Source: a virus. Taken from it: 43,389 bases of DNA. Positions 15,530 through 22,151 of the stretch are shown here, in pieces (position 1 is the first letter of the stretch; each line of letters begins with the position of its first letter). The stretch lies in the IMG/VR virus record IMGVR_UViG_3300046517_001820, positions 1 through 43,389 of that record; one strand, 5' to 3'. Both the position numbers and the translations under genes were made by a program. The notes beneath the pieces are model-generated. The model ran no database searches. It was not told where the DNA came from and saw only the letters and a program-made list of their open reading frames with translations.

Positions 15530-16230
15530 GGCGCGATGGCTCGGCGGTTGTCGCGTTGCGTCTCGAGCCATGTGACCCACGCTTGCATTCCTTCCCCGAT
15601 CAGGCGCGGCGCCTCGACGTCCGCCTCGTCGCTGAGGATCTGCAGTTGCGTTTCGCTGATGGCGTCCTTCACCTTCACGGCGTGATCAGTGACGCGGACG
15701 TGTGCCTCTATCTTGTCGAGCAGAATGAAATTGGCCGTGGCTTCGTTGCCGTACCGGAGGTAGCTGGCCGCGTTGAAAGCGTTATTGTGCCGCAACGCTT
15801 GCAGCTCGCCCCACCGCAGTTCGCCGATCGGACGGCCGTCGATTTGGCGGTCATAGGCGCTTGCCATCGATGCTGCGGCATGACCCGCGGATCGCAAAGC
15901 GGCCTCGCGCTCCTCGTGGGTGCGGCGGCGATGCTGGCGAACCTTGTGCTCCTTGACCTTGATCGATCCGGCGGCCGGCGTGGCTGATGGCTGTGCCTGC
16001 GGCTGTTCTGCGGCGGCCAGTTGTGGCGGCTCGGCGGCAAGGCGCTCCAGATAATCGAGCGCGATCGCCTCGCGGAGATCGCCTTTGCTCTTGAGAACCG
16101 CGGAGAAACGAGTCGCGGCGCGGCCGACGTTGCCCTTGGCGGCATCAAGCGCCTCGGTCGCGGCGGCGCGGAGATCGAGCGCCCGGGTGTTCATTCCCGC
16201 TTTGGCAAAGGCGTCTTTCATAGCTGTCAT
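15526..16230 (-). CDS. Early protein, unknown, shared N-terminal module
   Basis: 234 residues from the ATG at 16230 with AAGGAG upstream. It opens with MTAMKDAFAKAGMNT, a module also found at the start of the 11418-11747 protein. A Gln/Pro/Ala linker (about 70-90) leads to a basic segment HKVRQHRRRTHEERE and a C-terminal helical domain (about 120-234). It is the first conventional gene of the leftward operon, between arrays R3 and R2. The basic centre could bind nucleic acid. No family was recognised. Confidence 0.65.
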   Translation of the reverse strand: MTAMKDAFAKAGMNTRALDLRAAATEALDAAKGNVGRAATRFSAVLKSKGDLREAIALDYLERLAAEPPQLAAAEQPQAQPSATPAAGSIKVKEHKVRQHRRRTHEEREAALRSAGHAAASMASAYDRQIDGRPIGELRWGELQALRHNNAFNAASYLRYGNEATANFILLDKIEAHVRVTDHAVKVKDAISETQLQILSDEADVEAPRLIGEGMQAWVTWLETQRDNRRAIAP

Positions 16231-16252
16231 TTGCAGGTCTCCTTGTGAAAGA

Positions 16253-16699
16253 GTGCGCGCCCGGCACATTGCTATTGGGGGTCAGCTTTCAATTGGCCGG
16301 GCGCGCGCGGTCGCAGAGGTGCAGTGGGCTTCACAAGGAACCTGGCGACCGATTGGGTGATAAGTGCGCGCCCGGCATCCTCGTCCTGGGCATCAAATTT
16401 CATCTGGCCGGGCGCGCGAGGCGGTCGCATTGCAGCGGACCCGATTTGTTCATCGGCAGCGTTGCGACCGCTTTCGGTATGGGGTGCGCGCCCAGCAGGC
16501 CCTTCTTTGGGAACCACATCCGCACTGGCCGGGCGCGCGGACGGTCGCAGTACGATCAGGGGCTCCACAGCTTTGATGGCGACCGTTTTCGGGGAAAGGT
16601 GCGCGCCCGGCAGCAGCCGATTGGGCATCACTTTGGGCGTAGCCGGGCGCGCGGACGGTCGCAATTCGATAGAGGGCTTCACCCGCGAACTGGCGACCG
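16253..16699. repeat. Hairpin array R3 (four units, eight hairpins)
   Basis: Four units with periods of 111, 120 and 115 bp, the same B-then-A hairpins. Variable loop segments are 9 nt, with one of 10 nt (unit 3, type B). One type A loop (unit 2) has a 14-nt core in place of 9. Unit 3 carries a single stem change (CCCAGC for CCCGGC). Spacing changes fall in the linkers between hairpins, not in the loops. It is the first thing transcribed from the leftward promoter. Confidence 0.9.
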
Positions 16700-16715
16700 T
16701 TTTAGGAATTGGCAT
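16272..16715 (-). CDS. Open frame running through hairpin array R3
   Basis: 147 residues, starting MPIPKTVASSRVKP with a strong GGGAG ribosome site 8 nt upstream, and ending at a TAG inside the last loop. In the first two units a 2-nt linker difference shifts the frame, giving RPSARPA where other units read RPRAPGQ, so the peptide repeat is not conserved throughout. That argues that RNA or DNA structure, not the peptide, is the conserved object, though the start signal is good. Confidence 0.4.
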   Translation of the reverse strand: MPIPKTVASSRVKPSIELRPSARPATPKVMPNRLLPGAHLSPKTVAIKAVEPLIVLRPSARPASADVVPKEGPAGRAPHTESGRNAADEQIGSAAMRPPRAPGQMKFDAQDEDAGRALITQSVARFLVKPTAPLRPRAPGQLKADPQ

Positions 16716-16746
16716 GAATCGGGCTCCCCGTTTGTAGCGGAGAGCA

Positions 16747-16775
16747 CACTAATTCACAGAACGTGAATATGTCAA
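16747..16775 (-). promoter_or_regulatory. Leftward early promoter (pL-like)
   Basis: Reading leftward, TTGACA (16775-16770) is followed after exactly 17 nt by TTAGTG (16752-16747). Operator O1 fills the spacer, so repressor binding would block RNA polymerase. Transcription would begin near 16740 and enter array R3. Confidence 0.65.
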
Positions 16776-16798
16776 CGAGTTATTTCACGGTGCGTGAA
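16753..16798. promoter_or_regulatory. Operators O1 and O2 (TTCAC-N5-GTGAA)
   Basis: Two 15-bp dyads, TTCACAGAACGTGAA (16753-16767) and TTCACGGTGCGTGAA (16784-16798), lie between the leftward operon and the repressor stop. They share half-sites with O3 and O4 on the other side of the repressor, the usual layout of left and right phage operators. Confidence 0.8.
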
Positions 16799-16799
16799 T

Positions 16800-17177
16800 T
16801 TAGTGGGGAGGGCGCCGCTTGGGTTTGCGACCGCGCTTCCGACTCAGATCGACGGGGCCGAGCCGCTCAGCATGACGGATTTTCTCCAGCAGGTCGGCCG
16901 GCAGGCGGCTGCGGTCACCGTCAAAAATCCAATCGAACGTAACGCCGTACTCGTCTTTGAGCCGATACATGACGTCGATGGTGATCCGCCGCCCGCGATC
17001 TGGGTCTGGGTCGATATATTGTGACCACTGGTTGTCGCTCAACCCAACGTTCTCGCAAAAAATTGGGGTCGAGACGTCGAGGGCTATGCGCGTCAATTCG
17101 AGCCGAGTGGCTATGTCACGCTGGGTTCTGGACATGGCCGAAGTTGGGTCAGGTTCACGGTCTGTGAAAATCGCCAT
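16800..17177 (-). CDS. CI-like phage repressor (XRE HTH)
   Basis: 125 residues if started at 17177; a shorter start at 17135 (MSRTQRDIATR) is also plausible and would leave operator O3 outside the gene. The N-terminal half has an XRE-type HTH (VGLSDNQWSQYIDPD...RRITIDVMYRL). The C-terminus is short and basic (KRGRKPKRR). There is no LexA-like peptidase domain, so induction would not be by RecA self-cleavage in cis. Flanking operators and divergent promoters make a lysogeny repressor the likeliest role. Confidence 0.7.
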   Translation of the reverse strand: MAIFTDREPDPTSAMSRTQRDIATRLELTRIALDVSTPIFCENVGLSDNQWSQYIDPDPDRGRRITIDVMYRLKDEYGVTFDWIFDGDRSRLPADLLEKIRHAERLGPVDLSRKRGRKPKRRPPH

Positions 17178-17211
17178 GTTGTGAATTCTTGACTTATTCA
17201 CGTAACGTGAA
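17154..17211. promoter_or_regulatory. Operators O3 and O4 (TTCAC-N5-GTGAA)
   Basis: O3 is TTCACGGTCTGTGAA (17154-17168) and O4 is TTCACGTAACGTGAA (17197-17211). O4 sits exactly in the spacer of the rightward promoter. O3 overlaps the start region of the repressor and may set its autoregulation. Confidence 0.8.
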
Positions 17212-17217
17212 TATCAA
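17189..17217 (+). promoter_or_regulatory. Rightward early promoter (pR-like)
   Basis: TTGACT (17189-17194), a 17-nt spacer that contains O4, and TATCAA (17212-17217). The expected start point falls at or next to the ATG at 17224, so the first message may be leaderless. Confidence 0.7.
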
Positions 17218-17223
17218 GGCTCT

Positions 17224-17451
17224 ATGCTCACCACCGTCGACTCCATCATCGAAGCTCTTGGTGGCCCGGCCGCCACGGCAGCTATTGTTGGTGTGGTCCC
17301 GTCTGCGATCAGCAATTGGAAGACGCGTGGCGGCATACCGTCCGACAAGTTCATGCTTTTGGAGAAAGCCCTTGTTGAACGAGGCAAGGGCAAGCCGTCG
17401 CCCGACCTCTTTGGATTTGAGATGCCGGCCGAGGCGGCGAGATCTTCCTAA
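17224..17451 (+). CDS. Cro-like HTH repressor
   Basis: 75 residues. ATAAIVGVVPSAISNWKTRG (about 17-36) is a Cro/YdaS-type helix-turn-helix, followed by a dimerisation-like segment. It is divergent from the CI-like repressor and first in the rightward operon, the classic Cro place. No ribosome site precedes the ATG; translation from a leaderless message is expected from the promoter geometry. Confidence 0.75.
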   Translation: MLTTVDSIIEALGGPAATAAIVGVVPSAISNWKTRGGIPSDKFMLLEKALVERGKGKPSPDLFGFEMPAEAARSS

Positions 17452-17462
17452 ACGCAACGCGG

Positions 17463-17984
17463 GTGCTGTTCATGCGCAGAATATCGAGCAGTGCTGCGCT
17501 TTCAGCGAATCATGGGGGTGGCGGAACGTGCACCACTTCGGGCACAGCGCGGCACCTGAATTCCGCGATAGTCCAATGTTTGCGGGCAAATTTTCCGCGC
17601 AAGACGTGGCTCCGATTGATTGAATTTACTGGCCTTTCGGAGCGCACCGCAAAGTATCGAATGAGCGGACAGCGCGATTTCAGCGCCAGCGAACTCGCCG
17701 CCTTATTGCGCTCCGAGCGCGGGCTCGACTTCCTCGCCGCCATCATGGCCGACGCCGAGCCGAAATGGTGGGTGATGGTCCGCTCCGCATTCAAGCTTGG
17801 CGCCATGCGCCGTCACCGGCAGCAATTGCAAGAGGCGATCAATGAAGCCGAGCGACTGGGGGACACGCTGGCCCGGGCGGAAACTGCCCTGGGCGTTTGC
17901 GATGAGGAATTCCATCGCCCTCAGATTGATGCGCTGGACGCGATCCGTAGCGATCTTTGTCGCGCCCTGGCTCGGAAACGATGA
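17463..17984 (+). CDS. Putative DNA-binding early regulator
   Basis: 173 residues from GTG 17463, or 170 from ATG 17472; no clear ribosome site decides. FTGLSERTAKYRMSGQRDFS (about 55-74) followed by ELAALLRSERGLDFL resembles an HTH found in small phage regulators. The C-terminal third is a coiled coil (QQLQEAINEAERLGDTLARA). A CII-like or replication-control role is possible from position, but no close family was recognised. Confidence 0.55.
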   Translation: MLFMRRISSSAALSANHGGGGTCTTSGTARHLNSAIVQCLRANFPRKTWLRLIEFTGLSERTAKYRMSGQRDFSASELAALLRSERGLDFLAAIMADAEPKWWVMVRSAFKLGAMRRHRQQLQEAINEAERLGDTLARAETALGVCDEEFHRPQIDALDAIRSDLCRALARKR

Positions 17985-18012
17985 CAGCCTGCATCGACGA
18001 TGAGGACGCGCC

Positions 18013-18315
18013 ATGGAAATGCGCTGCCCGCGGTGCCACCAACCGATCCGCCGTGAGCGGTTCGGCGTCTATCTGCCTGAACTCAAGGCGCGCATCGTCG
18101 ACGCGATCGCGGCGGCCGGCGACATCGGGATCGGCGTCGACGACCTGATCGCGACCGTCTGGGGAACGGGCGGCAGCAACCGCAACACCGTCAAGTCGCA
18201 TATCCAGCAACTCAACGAGCTGCTCGCCGACAGCGGCGTGCGGATTCGCCGTGAGGGCTGCCGGTACCAGCCGGGGCATTACTTCATCACGCGTAGCAAG
18301 AGGGCAGCGGCATGA
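18013..18315 (+). CDS. Zinc-ribbon and winged-helix regulator
   Basis: 100 residues. CPRCHQPIRRE at the N-terminus is a short CxxC knuckle. Residues about 25-95 read as a winged helix (VDDLIATVWG, NRNTVKSHIQQLNELL, RIRREGCRYQPGHY) close to the OmpR-type C-terminal DNA-binding fold. The stop overlaps the next ATG (ATGA). It is probably a transcription regulator of the rightward early genes. Confidence 0.65.
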   Translation: MEMRCPRCHQPIRRERFGVYLPELKARIVDAIAAAGDIGIGVDDLIATVWGTGGSNRNTVKSHIQQLNELLADSGVRIRREGCRYQPGHYFITRSKRAAA

Positions 18316-18365
18316 CCGACATCCTGGCGCTCGATCTCGCGACCGTTGCCGGCTATGCGCGCGGC
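18312..18365 (+). pseudogene. Truncated start of a RuvC-like resolvase
   Basis: The ATG at 18312 overlaps the previous stop (ATGA) and the first 18 codons read MTDILALDLATVAGYARG, the first strand and catalytic Asp region of RuvC-like phage Holliday-junction resolvases (ILALDxxTxxGxA). After that the frame stays open but turns into the antisense of two well-formed minus-strand genes. The natural reading is a resolvase gene cut short by a foreign block. Confidence 0.5.
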
Positions 18366-18544
18366 AGTCGCCGTTTGGTGGCGCGCCGCAGCACGGCATT
18401 GATCTGGGTTTGCCAGCCCGGGCCGAACTTTCGGAAATGGTCGAGCACTTCGGGATCGAGGCGAAGCTTGATCGCCAGCTTTGGATTGGGCTTGCGCGGC
18501 CGGCCACCGCGATTGACGACGGCCGTGAGGGTTTTTTTGGGCAT
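18353..18544 (-). CDS. BrnA-like antitoxin, orphan
   Basis: 63 residues. LAIKLRLDPEVLDHFRKFGPGWQTQINAVLR matches the BrnA antitoxin pattern (v.iRLDpdVl.wFk..G.GyqtrINavLr) in two adjoining stretches around residues 24-54, which form a ribbon-helix-helix DNA-binding fold. No BrnT toxin is next to it, so it may act only as a regulator. It lies opposite to the surrounding genes, inside the interrupted resolvase. Confidence 0.65.
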   Translation of the reverse strand: MPKKTLTAVVNRGGRPRKPNPKLAIKLRLDPEVLDHFRKFGPGWQTQINAVLRRATKRRLPRA

Positions 18545-18551
18545 CGTGGGC

Positions 18552-18788
18552 TCAGGGCTTCGCGGGCTCGGACACTGTCGTTCCAGGCGGCATCTGCAGC
18601 TGGATGATGATCGGCGGTGGGGGGGGTATTTGCCCAAGTTTGAAGCCGACGGCGCCGGCGACTGCTGCTGCCACGCCGACCAGGAGAGCAATGTTGCGCG
18701 GGTGCTCCCAGATGTCTTGCTTGCGCCGCAGATTTACGTCGGCCATGAGCAGCTCCTGTCGCCATTGTTTTTCTTCATCGTCGGTCAT
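18552..18788 (-). CDS. Small single-pass membrane protein
   Basis: 78 residues from ATG 18788 (an alternative start lies at 18827). A charged N-terminal helix (EEKQWRQELLMADVNLRRKQ) precedes one membrane span, IALLVGVAAAVAGAVGF, and a Pro-rich tail. It is paired with the BrnA-like gene on the minus strand. Holin-like and superinfection-exclusion roles are possible; nothing in the sequence decides. Confidence 0.5.
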   Translation of the reverse strand: MTDDEEKQWRQELLMADVNLRRKQDIWEHPRNIALLVGVAAAVAGAVGFKLGQIPPPPPIIIQLQMPPGTTVSEPAKP

Positions 18789-18844
18789 CCAATTTATGTA
18801 CCCCCAAAAACCACCACCGTCAAGCACGGCGACGGAGCGCGGTC

Positions 18845-19369
18845 ATGACCAAGCTCGGCAAGCGCCTGATCAAGGCCGCAGATGAAGCTCTCGCCATCGC
18901 GCGCGGCGAAGCCACCGCGCGCCAACTCAATCTCTTCCGTGGCAAGCGTCAGCGCGGCGAGCGGGTCGATGTCTCGCCGTCTGAATTCCAATTGCAATGC
19001 GAGGTGGCGGATCTGCTGCGGCGCTGCGCCAAACCGACGTGGCTGTGGACCCACCTTCCGTTCGGCGAGGCGCGGCCGGCGGAATTCCGCAACGGGGTGC
19101 GGGTGAGTTACGCGGGCGAGCGGCTGAAGCGGATGGGCGTGCGGCCGGGGTGGCCGGATTTCATTTTCCTGGCGCCGAAGGACGCTGATCATCCGGTCCA
19201 TTTCCTCGAATTGAAGCGCAAAGGCGGGCGGCTGTCGGAGCATCAGGCCGGCTTCGCGCTCTGGTGTCTGCTTAACGGCGTTCCGCACGCCGTCGTGGAC
19301 AACGTGGAGGCTGCCGTCGCGGTGCTCGAGCGGTGGGACGTGTGGCGCCTCAAGCCGGAGGTGCAATGA
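18845..19369 (+). CDS. VRR-NUC domain nuclease
   Basis: 174 residues. The C-terminal half carries the VRR-NUC signature: GWPDFIFLAP (catalytic Asp), HFLELKRKGGRLSEHQ (ExK) and a QxGF-like segment, in a PD-(D/E)XK fold. Such proteins cut branched DNA and may replace the lost RuvC-like resolvase in this operon. The N-terminal about 55 residues are basic. The stop overlaps the next gene (ATGA). Confidence 0.85.
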   Translation: MTKLGKRLIKAADEALAIARGEATARQLNLFRGKRQRGERVDVSPSEFQLQCEVADLLRRCAKPTWLWTHLPFGEARPAEFRNGVRVSYAGERLKRMGVRPGWPDFIFLAPKDADHPVHFLELKRKGGRLSEHQAGFALWCLLNGVPHAVVDNVEAAVAVLERWDVWRLKPEVQ

Positions 19370-19590
19370 TGGTTGCACGACTGCAGCAGACCGAAGACGG
19401 CAACGGCGCCAAGGAAGCGTTGCAGCGCTATTTTGCCTCGCATTTTGACACGGCCGAAGACACCGATGACGCCGTGACGCACCTGTTGGCGTGGCTGTGG
19501 GACCATGGTTTTGTTGTTGTTCCATTGTCCGATGAGCGAGCTTTGGAAACGTTGAAAAAGCTGTTTCGCGCCGGGAGGGACTTAATATGA
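19366..19590 (+). CDS. Small early protein, unknown (paralogue pair A)
   Basis: 74 residues with GGAGG before the ATG and an ATGA overlap with the nuclease gene. Its C-terminus (DERALETLKKLFRAG) resembles that of the following gene (DERAMDALKKLFPPRG). A short 14-codon frame between them repeats VVPLSDE. This suggests a local duplication. No function is known. Confidence 0.6.
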   Translation: MMVARLQQTEDGNGAKEALQRYFASHFDTAEDTDDAVTHLLAWLWDHGFVVVPLSDERALETLKKLFRAGRDLI

Positions 19591-19627
19591 AGCACGTTGT
19601 TCCATTATCGGACGAGGTGGAGGTCGC

Positions 19628-19846
19628 GTGACCGACGACCTCGAGCTGGAGCAAGCCAAGGCAAAGGCGCTGGCCTATTGGCGCCGCGCCCAAGCCCGCC
19701 TCGGCTGGATATTCGACCACGACTATCCCGAGCCGAGCGACACGATGAAGCCGTTCGTCTACGCGCTGATGACGCGCGCCGTCGATGAGGACGACGAGCG
19801 AGCTATGGATGCGTTGAAAAAGCTGTTCCCGCCGAGAGGGACTTGA
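19628..19846 (+). CDS. Small early protein, unknown (paralogue pair B)
   Basis: 72 residues, helical and acidic, with GGAGG upstream of GTG/ATG starts near 19628. It shares its C-terminal 15-residue theme with the previous gene. No domain was recognised. Confidence 0.55.
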   Translation: MTDDLELEQAKAKALAYWRRAQARLGWIFDHDYPEPSDTMKPFVYALMTRAVDEDDERAMDALKKLFPPRGT

Positions 19847-19876
19847 GCCCCGGAGCAAAAACAGGAGGAGCAACCA

Positions 19877-20170
19877 GTGTCGAAGAGACCTAGTCTCGAG
19901 AAACCGGCCCGGAAGGACGTGGGGACTCGTCCCTCGGCGAGCGCGGTCAATGAGGCGGTCCACATCGCCTTCAATCAAAAGGGCACCCCCGACGCGATCG
20001 ACATCATCGCGGACCAGAGCGGCGAGGAACTGCGGTCGCTTGGGGATAGGCTGCGGGTGCAGCGCGGCATCCTGGCCGAGCGGCGGGCGCAGGTGCAGCA
20101 CGTCGTCAACGCGCTTGATGCGCAGATCGAGGTCCTGGATCGCGCGGTTGCCCTGATCGAGGCGAACTGA
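19877..20170 (+). CDS. Small coiled-coil protein
   Basis: 97 residues from a GTG preceded by AGGAGGAG, a strong ribosome site. Residues about 45-95 form a continuous amphipathic helix (LGDRLRVQRGILAERRAQVQ). It belongs to the rightward early operon upstream of the helicase-like gene and was not recognised. Confidence 0.55.
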   Translation: MSKRPSLEKPARKDVGTRPSASAVNEAVHIAFNQKGTPDAIDIIADQSGEELRSLGDRLRVQRGILAERRAQVQHVVNALDAQIEVLDRAVALIEAN

Positions 20171-20263
20171 CCGTGGCGTCCGTGGTCCGTTCGCTTCGTG
20201 ACCGGCCATAGCCTGATCGCCGTGCTCGACGGCGACGCCTGAATTTTTTTTACGGAAAACGCT

Positions 20264-20476
20264 ATGTCGGATACCGCTCTCATTGCACCGATCCTGGTCC
20301 TGCGCGCGCGCGCCGAGGCGCGGGCCTTGCTCTACGGCTGCCATGAATTCGACTACGGCGCGGCGACCGATCCGCTGCTGGCCTACGCCTGGCGGGCCGG
20401 GCTCATCGACCTGCTGGGCATCTCGGCCTGCGAGGCCATCATCTGCAATCCGTTCGCCAGGTATTTCACCGCATGA
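20264..20476 (+). CDS. Small early protein, unknown
   Basis: 70 residues, Ala/Leu-rich with Cys near the C-terminus. It ends by ATGA overlap with the ATPase gene, so the two are made together. A T-rich tract (ATTTTTTTTA) precedes it. No family was recognised. Confidence 0.55.
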   Translation: MSDTALIAPILVLRARAEARALLYGCHEFDYGAATDPLLAYAWRAGLIDLLGISACEAIICNPFARYFTA

Positions 20477-21903
20477 CCATCGACGATCGCTTCCGGGAAG
20501 GTTTGGCGAACTGGCGGGCGGTGCTGGCCAGCCTGGGCGAGGGCGACCTCGAGGCGCGCACCACGGCCTTCGACGAGGCCGCCAAGGACGCCGCCGGCTA
20601 CGTCGCGGGCGGGCTCCCCATGGCCACGGCAATCGATGCCCTCTACGAGATGGCGCAGGCCCACGGGCTGGTCGCCCACCTCGGCGAGGACGCCCTGCAG
20701 ACCCGCATCGCAGCCGCCTTCGCCGGCGTCCAGCGGCCGACCCCACCAGGCAGCAACGGGCCCGCCAAAGGGGGCCACAAACCCACCGGCCCCAAGACCG
20801 CGCCCGCGGCCGCGCCCCGCAAAGTCCTCAGCCAGGCCGAATTCATCCTGGGCTTCATCCCGCCCGACTACCTGGTCGAAGGCATCCTCCAGCGCCGCTT
20901 CATCTACGCCCTGACCGGCCAGACCGGCCACGCCAAGACCGCCGTCGCCCTCCACCTCGCCGAGCGCGTCGCCTGCCTCGACCGCAACGCCATGTTCGGT
21001 TCCCACCGCCTCGAAAAAGGCCGCGTCCTCTACTTCGTCGGCGAAAACCCCGACGATATCCGCATGCGCGTCATCGGCGCCAACAGCTTCCGAAACGATA
21101 ACCCCGACAAGGATACCATCTACTTCCTCCCCGGCGTCTTCGACATCGAGCAGATGTGGCCCACAATCGAGGCCGACGGCAAGGTCGTGGGCGAATTCAG
21201 CCTCATCATCGTCGATACCAGCGCGGCGTATTTTTTGGGCAACGAGGAGCTCAGCAATACCCAGATGGGCGCCTATGCCAGAACGCTGCGAAGGCTCACG
21301 ACGTTGCCGGGCCAACCCTGCGTCCTCGTGCTGTGCCACCCCATCAAATACGTCACCGACCCTTCCCAATTGCTCCCCCGCGGCGGCGGCGCATATCTCG
21401 CCGAAATGGACGGTAACCTCACCCTCGCCAGAACCACCGACGACGTGGTCGAACTCCACTACAACAAAATCCGCGGCCCCGGCTTCCAGGCCATGTCCTT
21501 CAAGCTCGAGCCCATCAAATCCCCAGCCCTCGTCGACCAAAAAGGCCGCCAAATCACCACCGTGCGCGCCGTCCCCATCTCCCAACGCGAGGAAGAACAG
21601 CATACCGACAAGGCCGAGGAAGACGAAGACCGGGTGTTGACCGCCATGCTCAACATGCCCGCCGACCACGGCGGATCCTTCGCCAACTGGGCAAGCGATC
21701 TCGGATGGGTCTCCGAAAGCGGCGAAGCCTACCGGAAAAAGGTCGAGCGCCTCGTCAATGACCTCGAAAAGAAGAAGCCTAAATTAACAACCAAACTCCG
21801 TAATAAGTGGCACCTCACCGATGAAGGCAAGGACGCCGCCCGCCAAGCCGTCCTCCGCTTCAACCGGCAACAGAATACCGGTAACCAAAAGAACTTGTTC
21901 TAA
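20473..21903 (+). CDS. RepA/DnaB-fold replication ATPase (AAA_25-like)
   Basis: 476 residues. The N-terminal about 110 residues are helical, then comes a Pro/Lys-rich linker. A RecA-fold ATPase follows: Walker A TGQTGHAKT near 154-162, Walker B FSLIIVDTSAA near 243-253, and a CHPIKY sensor-like motif. The C-terminal about 80 residues look like a winged helix (LEKKKPKLTTKL, WHLTDEGKDAARQA). Such proteins are phage helicases or helicase loaders, and the candidate origin lies directly downstream. Confidence 0.8.
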   Translation: MTIDDRFREGLANWRAVLASLGEGDLEARTTAFDEAAKDAAGYVAGGLPMATAIDALYEMAQAHGLVAHLGEDALQTRIAAAFAGVQRPTPPGSNGPAKGGHKPTGPKTAPAAAPRKVLSQAEFILGFIPPDYLVEGILQRRFIYALTGQTGHAKTAVALHLAERVACLDRNAMFGSHRLEKGRVLYFVGENPDDIRMRVIGANSFRNDNPDKDTIYFLPGVFDIEQMWPTIEADGKVVGEFSLIIVDTSAAYFLGNEELSNTQMGAYARTLRRLTTLPGQPCVLVLCHPIKYVTDPSQLLPRGGGAYLAEMDGNLTLARTTDDVVELHYNKIRGPGFQAMSFKLEPIKSPALVDQKGRQITTVRAVPISQREEEQHTDKAEEDEDRVLTAMLNMPADHGGSFANWASDLGWVSESGEAYRKKVERLVNDLEKKKPKLTTKLRNKWHLTDEGKDAARQAVLRFNRQQNTGNQKNLF

Positions 21904-21958
21904 GCGGCCGAGGCCCGCCAAAACCTCAAAATCACCCTCCATTCTGGCTGTCACAATC

Positions 21959-22151
21959 TGGGACAGGTTGTGTCCCAAAACCAAGCAAACTTTTCAGGTT
22001 TTTTACGCTTTTTTTATATTGGGACAGCCGTTTTGTCCCAATTGTCCCAAAATCAATCAAGCCACTATAAAACAACAAAAAAGCCTGGGACAACTCTTGT
22101 CCCAACGCCCACGCCGGAATCCATACCCGGCAGGGGAGCGGTATTGGGACA
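21959..22151. repeat. Cluster of TGGGACA motifs, candidate origin or operator
   Basis: Eight copies of TGGGACA or its complement occur at 21959, 21971, 22020, 22034, 22043, 22086, 22098 and 22145. Several form inverted pairs, for example TGGGACA-N5-TGTCCCA. An A+T-rich tract (21991-22019) lies between. Position next to the replication ATPase suggests iterons of an origin, or a regulator's operator cluster. Confidence 0.7.

Noticed and set aside
14225-16699. CRISPR array
   Set aside because: Repeats are 9-22 nt blocks around 9-nt variable parts, with two hairpin types and no cas genes; this is not a 25-37 nt repeat with about 30-nt spacers.
18312-18848. Complete 178-codon RuvC-like gene
   Set aside because: Only the first 18 residues fit RuvC; the rest is the antisense of a clear BrnA-like and a membrane protein.
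18794-20746. 650-codon minus-strand open frame
   Set aside because: Arg/Pro/Gly-rich antisense of well-supported plus-strand genes (VRR-NUC, small genes, ATPase start).
20383-21669. 428-codon minus-strand open frame
   Set aside because: Antisense of the replication ATPase, whose Walker motifs are intact.
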